Shown piece after piece: positions 1-8,156 of a stretch of DNA of 23,150 nt. Position 1 is the first letter of the stretch. Each line of letters begins with the position of its first letter. The position numbers were made by a program, and so were the translations under genes. The DNA is from Acetobacteraceae bacterium (lineage in GTDB: Bacteria > Pseudomonadota > Alphaproteobacteria > Acetobacterales > Acetobacteraceae). Under the pieces are notes generated by a model that saw only the letters and a program-made list of their open reading frames with translations, did not search any database and was not told the origin of the DNA. The stretch lies in NCBI GenBank assembly GCA_030039695.1, contig JASHVB010000284.1, positions 1 to 23,150 on the forward strand. Reading direction: 5' to 3'.

Positions 1-1013
1 CATGCCGCCTTGATCCGTCTGGGGTCCGCGGGCGATGAGGGCGGTGGCGCCATGAATTCCGGCCCGACCGGATCTTTGATCGTTTCACCCAGGATCTGGT
101 CGATCGCGCGCATCCCCGCCTCGTCCACCGACCAGCCCAGAGCGTCATTGACGGGCGTCAATTGGTCGGGTCGTCGTGCGCCCCAAAGTGCGATCACCTT
201 GCCACGATCGAGCAACCAGCGGATCGCCAGGGCCAGCACCGTCTTGCCGTAACGGGCGCGTGCGAGCGCATCGAGATGACGGACGGCCGCAAGATACTGA
301 TCGCGCCTGGGTGCGACAAATTTGGGGTCCGTCCGGCGCAGATCGTCACCCGAAAATTCCGTTTCTTCGCTGATCCGACCGGTAAGCAACCCGCGGCAAA
401 GCGCGCCATAGGCGAGAACAACCAATCCGGCACGCTCCGCATAGGGAAGCACATCGCGCTCAATCTGCCGTTCAAACAGGTTGTACGGCGGCTGTACGGT
501 CCGTAATGAGGCCGCGCTTTTGAACCGATCCATCTGAGCTGGGCTGAAATTGCTGACCCCGATCGCGCGGATCTTGCCTTCGCGCCGGAAGCTCTCCAGC
601 ACTGCGGCTGTCTCCTCGAACCGAACCGACTCGTCCGGCCAATGGACCTGGTAGACGTCGATCACATCGGTTTGCAGGCGACGCAGCGAGTCTTCGAGTT
701 CCTGGCGCAGTCGTGCCGGTGAGGAGTCCCGGTACACCTTGCCGTCACGCCATGCCAGACCGACCTTAGTGGCGATCAACGCCTGCTGGCGACGCCCGTC
801 CGCAAGTGCCTTCCCGACCAGCTCTTCCGCATGGCCGAAGCCATAGACGGGAGCTGTATCGATCAGGTTGATGCCCTGTTCGAGTGCCGCGTGAATGGTA
901 CGAACCGCATTGGCATCATCGCTGCCGCCCCACATCCACCCGCCAATCGCCCAGGTGCCGAGGGCGATGCGCGATGCCTTCGTACCGAGGCCGGGGATCT
1001 CAATCAATTCCAT
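1..1013 (-). CDS. Aldo/keto reductase, 3' end beyond window
   Basis: Reading the minus strand from ATG at 1013 gives 337 uninterrupted codons that run off the left edge with no stop, so the C-terminus is missing by a few residues at most for this family. The product is an NADPH-type aldo/keto reductase with a cytosolic TIM barrel and no signal peptide. The catalytic tetrad is visible: Asp52 and Tyr57 in LIDTAPVYGFGHAE, Lys83 in IATK and His124 in YQVHWPD. The IGVSNFSP segment is also typical. The start is supported by AGGAG about 8 bases upstream. The tail after about residue 320 is Pro/Ala-rich. The substrate cannot be told; carbonyl compounds are usual. It reads away from the rest of the window and has no visible operon partner here. 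The family call is firm, the physiological role is not. Confidence 0.93.
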   Translation of the reverse strand, partial: MELIEIPGLGTKASRIALGTWAIGGWMWGGSDDANAVRTIHAALEQGINLIDTAPVYGFGHAEELVGKALADGRRQQALIATKVGLAWRDGKVYRDSSPARLRQELEDSLRRLQTDVIDVYQVHWPDESVRFEETAAVLESFRREGKIRAIGVSNFSPAQMDRFKSAASLRTVQPPYNLFERQIERDVLPYAERAGLVVLAYGALCRGLLTGRISEETEFSGDDLRRTDPKFVAPRRDQYLAAVRHLDALARARYGKTVLALAIRWLLDRGKVIALWGARRPDQLTPVNDALGWSVDEAGMRAIDQILGETIKDPVGPEFMAPPPSSPADPRRIKAA

Positions 1014-1676
1014 TATGATGCTCCTTTGCACGCGTAGTTCTGTCCTACGCACCAGATGGTCGGCACGTCTGGTCCGGTAAGCGGCGCCACGCCTGAAGCA
1101 GCTCTGCGCAGCCGACACAGCTGGGCCAGCTTACGCCACGGCCCGCACGTCCCACGCAGCACCGCTACGTGGCGTACGTCACTCTCCTGTGAATCTCTAT
1201 TGTACCACCCGCTGTGTTTGAGGCGCATGCTGCCTGTCCCGTTGTAAACAAAGATCTGTCCCGCTGCGAAGCAGGTTTCTCCAACCCACTCTCAGAAGTT
1301 AATAAAGAGCCTCAGGCAGTTGGTGGCACCCTGCTACGGCGCAACCCTTACCAAGGTGTGACCCATAGTCCACCTATTGATCGTGAAAGCCGGCCCCAAA
1401 GATGGCTGAACGGCCACGGCCTCGCTGTCGAACCCGGCGGCCAACCGGAAAGGACTGTCAGCGCCACTCACTTCGTCGAGCGGCTATGTGGGCGTTGTCA
1501 CGGCAAGCGGGGCTGGCCGACGAAGCGGGGGCAGGGGAGAGAAACGTTACTTCGACCCTGACGATGTCGTTCTGGCTAGGATCGTTAGCGCACGACTCAC
1601 GAACGCATTAAGCGTCCAAAATAGGCTGCTATCTCTCAGCCCAACGAGCTGCGGGTGAAAGACTGCTATCTGGTCG
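1014..1676. other. Gene-poor gap upstream of aldo/keto reductase
   Basis: No convincing gene is seen in these roughly 660 bases. Open frames here are short, lack ribosome binding sites and resemble no family I know. The part near 1014-1250 should contain the aldo/keto reductase promoter, but I cannot point to clear -35/-10 boxes. A short frame around 1550-1650 encodes an FDPDDVVLARI-like stretch with no start codon; it could be a gene scrap but is too short to assign. Confidence 0.5.
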
Positions 1677-2054
1677 TCATGGGACGTCGGGACGCGCGGC
1701 GCGGCTGTCAAGCGCTGACCGAAGGCATGCGAGCAAGTCGCTCTCTCTAAACGGCTTTGTGAGGTAACAAATTACGCCGGCCTGCAGCGCGCGTACTCGT
1801 ATGCTTTCATCCGGGTACGCAGTGATTAGAATGGTTGGGACGGAGTTACCCGAGGTGGTCAGCCGATCGTGGAGCTCTGGCCCTGTCATCCCCGGCATTT
1901 GCACATCCGCGATCAAGCAAGCAGCGCTGTCGCGGCCCGTCGAATTGAGAAAATCCTCAGCAGACGAGAACGCCATCGCCCGATGGCCTAACGACTTCAT
2001 GAGGCCTGCTAGAGCCTCCCGAACCGATTCATCGTCGTCGACGATCGCGATCAT
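1677..2054 (-). CDS. Single-domain response regulator (receiver only)
   Basis: This encodes a 125-residue CheY-like receiver domain with no output domain. Visible landmarks are the acidic cluster Asp6-Asp7-Asp8 in IAIVDDDESVREAL, the phospho-acceptor Asp50 in LIADVQMPG, Thr78 in LITAY and Lys100 in LTKPF. Sequence style (FSSAEDFL, MPGMTGPEL) is that of the FixJ subfamily. The frame stays open upstream to 2252, but that extension has no receiver-like sequence; ATG 2054 begins exactly at the first beta strand. ATG 2090 is an alternative, and neither has a strong Shine-Dalgarno. It lies 280 bases downstream of the FixJ-type regulator on the same strand, so they could be co-transcribed. No histidine kinase is nearby. 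It may relay phosphate, act as a phosphate sink or bind a partner; the sequence does not decide. Confidence 0.88.
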   Translation of the reverse strand: MIAIVDDDESVREALAGLMKSLGHRAMAFSSAEDFLNSTGRDSAACLIADVQMPGMTGPELHDRLTTSGNSVPTILITAYPDESIRVRALQAGVICYLTKPFRESDLLACLRSALDSRAARPDVP

Positions 2055-2195
2055 GACTTCGTTCGGCAAGGGCTGATCCTGGATGTGCATGCATCGCGTG
2101 ACGTGCCCTCCGGCGCCATTGAGTGGCAACGTACCGACTGGTTTGTGCTGGGGCAATATTCCACCACGGGGTACCCTGGCAGCGATTATACTTGT

Positions 2196-2213
2196 GTATA
2201 GCCAGACATATAC
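2196..2213. promoter_or_regulatory. AT-rich dyad upstream of receiver gene
   Basis: GTATA and TATAC arms separated by 8 bases form an inverted repeat inside a locally AT-rich patch, about 140-160 bases upstream of the receiver start at 2054. It could be an operator or promoter element. Five-base arms can occur by chance, so this is a weak call. Confidence 0.25.
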
Positions 2214-2334
2214 CTTCGGCGGTCGCTCTGACCAGACCATGGCGAGGCGCACGCCAAGCGTGAGCGATGGGCGCTGTTCAACGTGTTCTGCTCTGCTGGC
2301 GGTACCGCAGCCGCAGCTTGCCTGCGCTGCAACG

Positions 2335-2970
2335 CTAGGAAGCGTCCGGCTTTTCCATCAAGGATTTCAGCCTGTCCATCATGCGAGCCAGATCGGGCAA
2401 GGATGTCGCCTTCATCTTCCGCATCACTTGGCCGCGATGCACTTTCACCGTGATCTCGCTGATACCAATGTCAAAGGCTATCTGCTTGTTAAGCCGGCCA
2501 CGGGCGACCTCGGCCATGACTTCGCGCTCGCGTGGCGTCAGGGTTTCGAACCGTTCTCGTAGCTGGAGAAGAGAACGTTCCGCCTCGCGCCTGGCGCGGT
2601 CTCGCGCAAGGCCGACCTGAACGGCATCGAGCAGTTCCTGGTCGCGGAACGGTTTGGTGAGGAACTCGATCGCCCCATCCTTCATTGCCTGGACCGACAT
2701 GCGGATGTCGGCGTGCCCGGTGATGAAGATGATCGGAAGATGAATATTCGCGGCGGCGAGTTCCCGCTGAAAGTCGAGGCCGCTCTTACCAGGCAGTCTG
2801 ACGTCGAGAATGAGACAGCTCGGTCCGCCAAGAGGTTCCGCATTGAACAACTCAGGCACCGATGCCATCGACTTGACATCGAGTCCCACCGACCGCAACA
2901 GACTCGCCAGCGATTCGCGGATTGCGGAATCGTCATCAATGACCACGACAGTGGGCTTTGCCTCACTCAT
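2335..2970 (-). CDS. FixJ-family response regulator with LuxR HTH
   Basis: This 211-residue, full-length two-domain transcription regulator has an N-terminal receiver (about residues 5-120) with Asp12-14, phospho-acceptor Asp56 in LILDVRLPG, Thr84 in FITGHAD and Lys106 in LTKPF. A short linker precedes a LuxR/FixJ-type helix-turn-helix (about 140-200) with LTPREREVM, NKQIAFDIGIS and ITVKVHRG. On phosphorylation such proteins dimerise and activate promoters. The ATG at 2970 gives MSEAKPTVVVIDDD, the usual start for the family. It reads toward the receiver-only gene, and its cognate kinase is not in the window. It is not FixJ itself in any provable sense; many paralogues exist in alphaproteobacteria. 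Possible targets include its own promoter and the neighbouring oxidative-stress and dehydrogenase genes, but that is inference. Confidence 0.93.
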   Translation of the reverse strand: MSEAKPTVVVIDDDSAIRESLASLLRSVGLDVKSMASVPELFNAEPLGGPSCLILDVRLPGKSGLDFQRELAAANIHLPIIFITGHADIRMSVQAMKDGAIEFLTKPFRDQELLDAVQVGLARDRARREAERSLLQLRERFETLTPREREVMAEVARGRLNKQIAFDIGISEITVKVHRGQVMRKMKATSLPDLARMMDRLKSLMEKPDAS

Positions 2971-3081
2971 CGTTCACACCTGGGTTGGGTCGCTTCTACC
3001 AGCCGTGCTCCTGCCCGCGTCTACGATGCACCGTCTGTGCAATCCCCGCAAGTCATCCGGACGCGCGTGAACGGAAAACCT

Positions 3082-3093
3082 ATACCATAGTAT
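3082..3093. promoter_or_regulatory. ATAC-N4-GTAT dyad upstream of FixJ-type gene
   Basis: An ATAC/GTAT inverted repeat with a 4-base centre sits in an AT-rich patch about 110-125 bases upstream of the regulator start at 2970. The position suits a promoter or autoregulatory operator, but short arms make chance occurrence likely. No experimental motif is known to me for this exact sequence. Confidence 0.28.
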
Positions 3094-3869
3094 CGGCCCC
3101 CTATGCTCATCGGATATTGCTTGAAGCAAGAGCCGCTTCCCCAACCGCGTGCGGCACGGCTAGGCAACGGATCGCACGTGCCTATTGGGGTTCCCGGTTG
3201 GATGACCCGAACCCGCGATTCGGAAGTTTCTGCCAGTCCACGTGTAGGTCGAACGGAAGCCGCGCGAAGCGAATTTTGCGGCAACTGACCGTCGCCGGCG
3301 GCTGGGTTCGGCCATTTTCACCGCGCTCTCAGTCGCCGCTACCATCATCCATGTCCGCACCTTCGTGAAGCCGCGCTCCGGATTGAATCGCTTCGACGCC
3401 TGCGTCCTCGCGACAGTGCCCTCGGGGATCAGTTTGCTCACAGGCAACACATGGTCGCGGTACTGTTCTGCAACGCACGATCCATTGGTGGCCGATTACG
3501 GTGATGGCATCAAACCCGATAGCAAAAATGGAGGCCTTCCGTTGTGGAAGGCCTCAAAGTTGGCTGGCAGCGACGCCAGCAGGGGAGGAAACGCACACGC
3601 ATTATATCTTGAGGGAGTCGAATGCCTATCATCTGGAGGTATATCTGAGCTGTCCGCTGGCAGCGTCGGTATTACACCTGGGCGTTATGGAATCAGGCAG
3701 GCATCGAACATCGTAGGCGGCTTGCCGCGGTTACCAGTGCTCGATAGGTCGTCTTAGGACATTGCAAGGAGGTCTCGCCGAGCCTGGACCGCATTCGCAC
3801 GCTGCCATACCCGATCATCTAGATTGCGTACCGCCTTGGCATAGGCAGCGCTATACCAAAGGCAGCACG
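3094..3869. other. Gene-poor gap before dehydrogenase operon
   Basis: These nearly 780 bases hold no gene I can support. Several frames are open for 70-130 codons (for example plus 3365-3757 and minus 3160-3450), but they overlap each other, lack ribosome binding sites and match no family I recognise. A perfect hairpin lies at 3531-3555. A strong AAGGAGG sequence at 3766-3772 has no start codon at proper distance. The last 150 bases must contain the promoter of the dehydrogenase operon. Confidence 0.5.
3531..3555. repeat. Perfect 10-bp inverted repeat (hairpin)
   Basis: GAGGCCTTCC, a 5-base loop GTTGT, then GGAAGGCCTC form a perfect 10-bp stem. Read on the minus strand the stem is followed within two bases by five T residues, resembling an intrinsic terminator for leftward transcription. 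On the plus strand it is followed by CAAAG, so no U-tract. No leftward gene ends just before it, so its purpose is unclear: it may be a terminator for an unseen RNA, a relic, or a transcription barrier insulating the regulators from the operon at 3870. Confidence 0.6.
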
Positions 3870-4376
3870 ATGAACCAGGCGCCTGTCCCAACCGATGACT
3901 ATATCTGTGACATCGCTACCGCTCTGAAGGGACTCCGGATGGTTCTCCAGTCCGACAGTCACGACGCCGTCAGGCCTGGCACCAACGAAATCGCGCGCCA
4001 TTCTCCCGACACAGCGGATAGGCTGCTTCTGGATACACATTGGATGAATGACGACGTCAGGAGTGCAGGCGGCTTTCACGCTGGTCGTGATATACCGCCA
4101 CGTCACCACGCGACTCTCGACGGGTACTTTGATGTTTTTTCGGATCGGGGCACATTCTGGATCGGCCATTCCGAGAATGGCTGGGAATTCTCCCCCAGAC
4201 CACGGCTGTTCTTGCGTCGCGGCACAATCCGCGTTCTGCCCCCCATCATCGAGGCATCGGCGGTTGTCCGTCTGGCCGGAACCACACGATGGGACCCGCG
4301 CGACATCCTTTTGGTCGACGCCGCGGACCGCAGGCCGGAGAGTTTCATCCGACCGCCCCGGAGCGCGCAACAATGA
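3870..4376 (+). CDS. Unknown protein coupled to dehydrogenase operon
   Basis: I do not recognise this 168-residue protein. It has no signal peptide, membrane segment or cysteine motif. The C-terminal half looks like beta-rich soluble protein (DGYFDVFSDRGTFWIGHSEN, then LFLRRGTIRVLPP and DPRDILLVDA), while the N-terminal half is polar. Its stop overlaps the start of the subunit III gene in an ATGA, which suggests translational coupling and is the main reason to believe it. ATG 3870 is preferred, with AAAGG about 8 bases before it; a TTG at 3762 in the same frame would add 36 residues with a poor fit. Other frames across its first third are also open, so the N-terminus is uncertain. It could be an accessory, assembly or regulatory factor for the dehydrogenase, or a species-specific ORF. 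Confidence 0.55.
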   Translation: MNQAPVPTDDYICDIATALKGLRMVLQSDSHDAVRPGTNEIARHSPDTADRLLLDTHWMNDDVRSAGGFHAGRDIPPRHHATLDGYFDVFSDRGTFWIGHSENGWEFSPRPRLFLRRGTIRVLPPIIEASAVVRLAGTTRWDPRDILLVDAADRRPESFIRPPRSAQQ

Positions 4377-5083
4377 TCAGCCGACGGCAAGCATTGCTGG
4401 CCTCGGCTGCCATGCTGCTGGCGGCTCCTGGCGCGCGAGCGGAAATGCTGCCAGGCGGCAACGGAATGCCCTGGCGGCCGTTTGCCGGCGATCCGCCGGT
4501 CAAAATTCAACCCGGGCCGTGGGCATTTTTCACCCCCAACGAAGGTGCAGCCATTGAAGCTTTGGTCGACCGACTGATCCCGCCCGACCCGGAGGTCCCC
4601 GGCGGAAAGGACTGCGGATGCGCTGTCTTCATCGACCGCCAATTGGCCGGTGATTATGGCGATGCACAGAGCCTCTACTGGAGTCCTCCGTTCCTGCCGG
4701 CGAGCCCGTGGCAGGGCCAGCAAGGACCATTCACCCCAGCACAACTCTACCGCCGCAGCCTCGCATCCCTCGACCAATACTGTCGCACGACCTATGCCGG
4801 CAAAACCTATGCGCAACTTCCGGACGGCGAGAAGGATCGCCTTATTGCCACAATGGAAAATGGCTCGCTACGCCTGCAGGGCGTGGTTGCAAAGTCGTTC
4901 TTCGACATATTGCTGCAGGATACGCGCCAGGGCTTCTTCGCCGATCCCGTCTACGGCGGCAACCGCGATATGGCGGCATGGAAGATGATCGGCTTTCCCG
5001 GCGCCCGGTACGACTATCGTGACTGGGTGGAGCGGCACAACGAGCGCTACCCGTATCCGCCTATCAGCGTGGCCGGGCGTTAG
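4373..5083 (+). CDS. Gluconate 2-dehydrogenase subunit 3-type protein
   Basis: This is the small (236 aa) subunit of a membrane-associated FAD dehydrogenase complex, of the gluconate 2-dehydrogenase subunit III family. It starts with a twin-arginine signal: SRRQALL, a hydrophobic core to about residue 20, and a likely cleavage after ARA (residue 23). In such complexes this subunit carries the folded flavoprotein subunit through Tat, which lacks its own leader; the following GMC protein indeed has none. The mature part has FFTPNEGAAIEALVDRLIPP, diagnostic of the family, and PVYGGNRDMAAWKMIGFPG near the C-terminus. ATG 4373 is chosen because it begins the Tat leader and overlaps the previous stop; an upstream in-frame start at 4289 would bury the signal. 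The flavoprotein gene follows 50 bases later. Confidence 0.92.
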   Translation: MISRRQALLASAAMLLAAPGARAEMLPGGNGMPWRPFAGDPPVKIQPGPWAFFTPNEGAAIEALVDRLIPPDPEVPGGKDCGCAVFIDRQLAGDYGDAQSLYWSPPFLPASPWQGQQGPFTPAQLYRRSLASLDQYCRTTYAGKTYAQLPDGEKDRLIATMENGSLRLQGVVAKSFFDILLQDTRQGFFADPVYGGNRDMAAWKMIGFPGARYDYRDWVERHNERYPYPPISVAGR

Positions 5084-5133
5084 CCAGGCCACCATTGCGC
5101 CACCGGACCTCAAGCCGAGTGAGGGAACAGGCA

Positions 5134-6900
5134 ATGGCAACAAGGCTGCCGGCGACGGACATCGTCACCATCGGATTGGGCTGGACGGGCTCCCTGGTTG
5201 CAAAATCCATGACCGATGCCGGGTTGCGGGTCGTCTCGATCGAACGCGGACCATGGCGGGACACCGCGACCGATTTTCCACCCACCTATTCGCCGGATGA
5301 ATTGCGATATGGTGTGAAATATGACCTGTGCGTGCGGCCGGCGCAGACCACCATCACGTTCCGCCACCGGCCCGGGCAGACGGCGCTGCCGATGCGCGAA
5401 TTGGGTGCGTTCCTGCTGCCCAACGGCGTCGGCGGAGCTGGTGTGCACTGGAACGCGCAGATTTGGCGCTTCCTGCCGACTGATTTCGTGCTCAAGACGC
5501 ACCTAACCCAGCGCTACGGTGCCAAATTTCTGCCCGAGGACATGACCATTCAGGACTGGGGGGTCACGTACGACGAACTCGAGCCCCACTACGACACGTT
5601 CGAGTATCTCTGCGGAACATCTGGAATCGCCGGCAACCTGAAGGGCCAGGTCCAGCCTTTGGGCAATCCGTTCGAGGGACCACGTTCGCGCCCGTATCCG
5701 ACACCGGCGCAGAAACAGGGCTATGGCCCCACGCTGTGGGCGGAAGCGGCACGGCAGATGGGCTATCATCCATTTCCCCAACCGTCCGGCAATCTGTCGC
5801 AAGCGTACACGAACCCGGACGGCGTCACGCTTGGCCCGTGCACCTTCTGTGGTTTCTGCGAGCGCTTTGGCTGCGGCAACTATTCCAAGGCCAGTCCGCA
5901 AACCACGGTTCTGCCCCTGTTGATGCAGCGCACGAACTTCGAAGCACGCACCGAGTGCGAGGTCACCCGCATCAATCTCGACAGTACGGGGAAGCGGGCA
6001 ACCGGCGTCACCTATGTCGACACGAACGGGCGCGAATGGGAGCAGCCCGCGGAAACCGTGTTCCTTTGCGCATTTCAGATGTTCAACGTCCAGTTGCTGT
6101 TGCTGTCCGGCATTGGCGAGCCGTACGACCCGGCCAGCGGCAAGGGCGTCATTGGCCGCAACTTCTCGTATCAGACCACGTCGACCGTTCAGGGGTTCTT
6201 CGACAACAAGATCTTCAACCCCTTCATCGCCAGTGGCGCCAACGGCATGGTCATCGACGATTACAACGGCGACAACTTCGACCATGGCTCCCATGGTTTC
6301 GTGGGTGGCGGCTATATCGGCATGGTGCAGACCAACGGGCGCCCTATTGAAACGACCCCGACACCGCCCGGCACGCCGCAATGGGGCGCCGGTTGGAAGA
6401 AGGCAGTCAAGGACAACTACCTCAGTACGATCATTCCGATGTGTCACGGCAGCAATTACAGCTACCGAAGTCACTACTTCGACCTGGACCCGACCTATAA
6501 GGATCGCTTCGGCCGGCCACTGATGCGAATGACGTTCGATTTTCGCGACAACGAGATCAAGATGTCGCAATTCCTGACGGATCGGCTTGCCGAGATCGTC
6601 CAGCGAATGGGCGCCCGGCAGGTCGTCAAGTTCCCGCGTACCGGCCCATTCAGTATCGTGCCCTATCAGACCACGCATACCTGTGGTGGCGCGATCATGG
6701 GCAGCGATCCGACCATCAGTGCCGTCAACCGCTATCTGCAAAGCTGGGACGTACCCAATCTGTTCGTCATGGGCGCCACGGCGTTCCCGCAGAATGCCGG
6801 ATACAATCCGACCAACACCATTGGCGCCCTGACGTTCTGGGCGCTCGACGCGATCCACAAACAATACCTCAAGCATCCCGGACCGCTGGTCCGCGTGTGA
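5134..6900 (+). CDS. GMC-family FAD dehydrogenase, large subunit
   Basis: This 588-residue catalytic flavoprotein oxidises an alcohol, sugar or sugar acid in the periplasm. The N-terminal FAD-binding Rossmann motif is Gly14-Leu-Gly16-Trp-Thr-Gly19, with acidic IERG at the end of beta 2. GAGVHWNAQ is the second FAD contact. Near the C-terminus are His515 (TTHTCGG) and NAGYNPTN with Asn558, at the positions of the GMC catalytic His and His/Asn pair. Cys236, Cys239, Cys242 and Cys247 form a compact cluster (CTFCGFCERFGC), like that ligating the 3Fe-4S cluster in FAD glucose dehydrogenase and fructose dehydrogenase. It has no signal peptide, fitting co-export with subunit III. ATG 5134 is preferred with GAGG upstream; a longer frame from 5095 adds non-conserved residues. 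The substrate is not decided by sequence; gluconate, glucose, 2-ketogluconate or sorbitol are candidates. Confidence 0.94.
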   Translation: MATRLPATDIVTIGLGWTGSLVAKSMTDAGLRVVSIERGPWRDTATDFPPTYSPDELRYGVKYDLCVRPAQTTITFRHRPGQTALPMRELGAFLLPNGVGGAGVHWNAQIWRFLPTDFVLKTHLTQRYGAKFLPEDMTIQDWGVTYDELEPHYDTFEYLCGTSGIAGNLKGQVQPLGNPFEGPRSRPYPTPAQKQGYGPTLWAEAARQMGYHPFPQPSGNLSQAYTNPDGVTLGPCTFCGFCERFGCGNYSKASPQTTVLPLLMQRTNFEARTECEVTRINLDSTGKRATGVTYVDTNGREWEQPAETVFLCAFQMFNVQLLLLSGIGEPYDPASGKGVIGRNFSYQTTSTVQGFFDNKIFNPFIASGANGMVIDDYNGDNFDHGSHGFVGGGYIGMVQTNGRPIETTPTPPGTPQWGAGWKKAVKDNYLSTIIPMCHGSNYSYRSHYFDLDPTYKDRFGRPLMRMTFDFRDNEIKMSQFLTDRLAEIVQRMGARQVVKFPRTGPFSIVPYQTTHTCGGAIMGSDPTISAVNRYLQSWDVPNLFVMGATAFPQNAGYNPTNTIGALTFWALDAIHKQYLKHPGPLVRV

Positions 6901-6911
6901 GGAGCCAGGAA

Positions 6912-8156
6912 ATGCGACGCAAGCTCTTGGCCTGCGCGTTATTGCTGGCCGTCACCCTGCAAGCACGGGCGCAGGACCCGGACAAGCAGTCGTTCGAGAT
7001 GATCGAACATGGCCGCTACATGGCAGCCGCTGCCGATTGCGCGGCCTGCCACACCGCACCAGGCGGCAAGCCCTATGCGGGCGGAGGGGCGCTGGAGACC
7101 CCATTTGGTGTCCTGCTCTCCCCGAACATCACGCCGGACCAGCAAACCGGCATCGGCGGATGGACTGACGAGGAATTCGCCCAGGCCGTGCAAAACGGCA
7201 TCGGGCACGATGGCATTCACCTCTACCCAGCCATGCCCTACGTCTACTACGCCAAGCTGACGCGCGCGGATGTGCTGGCGATCCGTGCTTATCTCGATAC
7301 GCTGCAACCGGTCCGTAACCGAGTGATCACGAATCAGTTGCCGTTTCCATTCAATCAGCGCGAGAGCATGGCAGCATGGAATGCACTGTATTTCAGGCCC
7401 GGTCAGTTCAACCCGGATCCGGCACAGTCGCCGGAATGGAACCGAGGTGCGTACCTTGTCGAGGGCGCAGGGCATTGCGGTCTGTGCCACACGCCGAAAA
7501 ATGCGATGGGAGCCGACGAGAGCGGCCGGGTGATGCAGGGGACGGTGCTGGAGAGCTGGTATGCACCGAACCTGACCAGCAGCGCCCGGCTCGGTCTCGG
7601 CGACTGGTCGATCGATGACATTATGCTCTACCTGAAGACCGGAAGTAATCGCTTCGGCATTGCTTCCGGGCCGATGGCGGATGCAGTCAGCCACTCCACC
7701 TCGCACCTGTCCGATGCCGATTTGCGGGCGATGGCCATGTACCTCAAGAGCCTGCCCCCGAGTCACGATAAAACGCCGTCGCCAATTTCCGCCCAGGACC
7801 CTCTGATGCGGCAGGGGCAGACGATCTACGCGAACCAGTGCTCCGCCTGCCACACTCCGCAAGGCCGAGGCATCGTGGGCCTTTTCCCGCACCTGAGCGA
7901 ATCTGCAAGCGCCCAGCAGGATCAGGCCACCAGCCTGATCCGCGTAGTACTGGAAGGCTCGCGCGCTGTCGCCACCGCAGCTCATCCCACCGGGCCTGCA
8001 ATGCCATCATTCGCGTGGAAACTCTCCGACGCTGACATCTCCGCTGTCGTCACCTACATCCGCAATGCGTGGGGCAATGCGGCGTCCCGCGTGTCGCCCG
8101 GCGATGTTGGCAGCCTGCGTCGCGTACTTCATCGCAAAGCGCAACAGAGGCCGTGA
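6912..8156 (+). CDS. Tri-heme cytochrome c subunit of dehydrogenase
   Basis: This 414-residue exported cytochrome receives electrons from the flavoprotein and passes them to the quinone pool or a terminal oxidase. There is a Sec signal (RRKLLACALLLAVTLQARAQ). Three CXXCH heme c sites follow: Cys43-Ala-Ala-Cys-His47, Cys189-Gly-Leu-Cys-His193 and Cys310-Ser-Ala-Cys-His314, the spacing of the gluconate/sorbitol/alcohol dehydrogenase cytochrome subunits. Met ligands are available downstream of each (for example GPAMPSF late in domain 3). ATG 6912 has GAGGAG about 7 bases upstream; GTG 6897 overlapping the previous stop is possible but less likely. No C-terminal amphipathic anchor is obvious. The order subunit III, flavoprotein, cytochrome matches known gamma-alpha-beta operons of FAD glucose dehydrogenase. 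Confidence 0.94.
   Translation: MRRKLLACALLLAVTLQARAQDPDKQSFEMIEHGRYMAAAADCAACHTAPGGKPYAGGGALETPFGVLLSPNITPDQQTGIGGWTDEEFAQAVQNGIGHDGIHLYPAMPYVYYAKLTRADVLAIRAYLDTLQPVRNRVITNQLPFPFNQRESMAAWNALYFRPGQFNPDPAQSPEWNRGAYLVEGAGHCGLCHTPKNAMGADESGRVMQGTVLESWYAPNLTSSARLGLGDWSIDDIMLYLKTGSNRFGIASGPMADAVSHSTSHLSDADLRAMAMYLKSLPPSHDKTPSPISAQDPLMRQGQTIYANQCSACHTPQGRGIVGLFPHLSESASAQQDQATSLIRVVLEGSRAVATAAHPTGPAMPSFAWKLSDADISAVVTYIRNAWGNAASRVSPGDVGSLRRVLHRKAQQRP

Noticed and set aside
3160..3450. Minus-strand 96-codon frame in the gap before the dehydrogenase operon
   Set aside because: Arg-rich, overlaps other open frames, no ribosome binding site and no recognisable domain.
3365..3757. Plus-strand 130-codon frame across the perfect hairpin
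   Set aside because: It reads through the hairpin and has no family resemblance or start signal; GC-rich DNA gives such frames often.
3832..3855. GG-N10-GC spacing resembling a sigma-54 promoter before the dehydrogenase operon
   Set aside because: Only the dinucleotides fit; the -12 element is GCGC rather than TTGC and no enhancer-binding regulator is near.
5503..6876. 457-codon minus-strand frame inside the flavoprotein gene
   Set aside because: It is the antisense shadow of a clearly coding GC-rich gene with full family motifs on the plus strand.
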